A stretch of DNA of 6,468 bases from SIG459 sp045638085 (GTDB taxonomy: Bacteria > Bacillota > Clostridia > Oscillospirales > Oscillospiraceae). This document shows, one piece after another, positions 6,133 to 6,468 of the stretch (positions are counted from its first letter, which is position 1; each line of letters begins with the position of its first letter). The stretch spans positions 1-6,468 of the forward strand of contig JAZUAQ010000129.1 of NCBI GenBank assembly GCA_045638085.1, read 5' to 3'. Below the pieces are notes generated by a model that made no database searches, had not been told where the DNA came from, and was given only the letters and a program-made list of their open reading frames with translations. The position numbers and the translations under genes are program-made.

Positions 6133-6165
6133 AAAAAGTCCCCCATGGAAACACGGGGGACTTTT
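6133..6165 (-). terminator. Terminator-like hairpin between khpA and rimM (possible attenuator)
   Basis: An 11-bp perfect stem, AAAAGTCCCCC / GGGGGACTTTT (6155-6165 with 6134-6144 on the minus strand), has a 10-nt loop. On the minus strand it is followed by one more T, giving TTTTT and then CC. It starts 2 nt after the khpA stop codon and ends 37 nt before the rimM start. It has the form of an intrinsic terminator placed inside the operon, so it may reduce or condition rimM expression. Confidence 0.75.
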
Positions 6166-6167
6166 AC

Positions 6168-6398
6168 TCAGTCGAGAACCTCGACGGATACCTTTTTGCC
6201 CTTTCTCTGGGCTACGGCCTTCATAAGGATGCGGACCTCTTTGATGATCCTGCCCTGACGGCCGATGACCTTGCCCATATCGCCGTTGGCGACACGCACT
6301 TCAAATACGGTCTCGCTGCCAGCTTCGCGCTCGGTCACAGAAACCTCATCGGGATGATCCACAAGGTTCTGTATAATATAGGTCAGCAGTTCTTTCAT
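6168..6398 (-). CDS. khpA: KH-domain RNA-binding protein KhpA (YlqC family)
   Basis: 76 residues, the normal size for this single-KH-domain protein. The nucleic-acid-binding GXXG loop is GRQG (46-49) within GKVIGRQGRIIKEVR. The N-terminus MKELLTYIIQNLVDHPDEV and the C-terminus GKKVSVEVLD are typical of the family. KhpA partners with KhpB (Jag/EloR) in Gram-positive bacteria; together they bind RNA and influence cell division and elongation in streptococci. The start at 6398 has an AAGGAGA site (6410-6416) 11 nt upstream, rather long, which overlaps the rpsP stop codon. That overlap suggests translation linked to rpsP. The rpsP-khpA-rimM order is classical for Firmicutes. Confidence 0.96.
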   Translation of the reverse strand: MKELLTYIIQNLVDHPDEVSVTEREAGSETVFEVRVANGDMGKVIGRQGRIIKEVRILMKAVAQRKGKKVSVEVLD

Positions 6399-6414
6399 AG
6401 GGTTTATTTTCTCC

Positions 6415-6468
6415 TTATGCCTCAGCCTTCTTCAGCAGGGCCTTGACGGTATCGGTGGGCTGTGCGCC
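6415..6468 (-). CDS. rpsP: 30S ribosomal protein S16, C-terminal end only (gene runs off the right edge)
   Basis: The last 17 codons and the TAA (6415-6417) are in the window, reading GAQPTDTVKALLKKAEA. GAQPTDTV followed by a Leu-Leu-Lys helix is the conserved C-terminal part of S16, a primary-binding protein of the 30S subunit. Position directly upstream of khpA and rimM supports the call. The rest of the gene and its promoter lie outside the window. The stop codon overlaps the khpA ribosome binding site. Confidence 0.93.
   Translation of the reverse strand, partial: GAQPTDTVKALLKKAEA

Noticed and set aside
6096..6135. Third copy of the palindromic repeat near rimM (AATCCGCAC on the minus strand)
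   Set aside because: Similarity is limited to about eight bases around AATCCG, and there is no matching CGGATT arm at the right spacing.

Overview
The window looks like chromosomal DNA from a low-to-moderate GC anaerobic Gram-positive bacterium, most likely a Clostridia member of the Oscillospiraceae/Ruminococcaceae type. The basis is strong AGGAGG-type ribosome binding sites on nearly every gene, a Firmicutes-style rpsP-khpA-rimM block, a desulfoferrodoxin typical of anaerobes, and secreted repeat and Ig-like proteins of the kind common in gut Clostridia. The taxonomic call is an inference from gene content and style.

The left part (1-3218, + strand) holds three co-directional genes. They are the 3' end of a large acidic, aromatic-rich protein with two tandem beta-type repeats; a TIGR00266/AIM24-family protein; and a signal-peptide-bearing, membrane-anchored protein with Ig-like domains. 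A short intergenic gap with no terminator separates the first two. A strong hairpin without a T-tract lies between the second and third.

The middle part (3219-4981) starts with a palindromic repeat and a bidirectional intrinsic terminator. Then come a minus-strand desulfoferrodoxin (superoxide reductase) and a divergent plus-strand CrtC/AttH-like lipocalin-fold protein with its own good sigma-A-type promoter. A second, diverged copy of the palindromic repeat overlaps the stop codon of that gene.

The right part (4982-6468) has a 283-nt intergenic region rich in inverted repeats, then a small YCII-family protein (+). A perfect bidirectional terminator separates it from the convergent minus-strand ribosome-associated block rpsP (3' end only) - khpA - rimM. 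This block ends at rimM, with no trmD or rplS behind it, and a terminator-like hairpin sits between khpA and rimM. No gene-free stretch exceeds 300 bases.

I found no clear defence system, CRISPR array, transposase, integrase, tRNA or rRNA. The least explained signals are the two-copy palindromic element, the long inverted-repeat structure in front of the YCII gene, and the possible attenuator between khpA and rimM.
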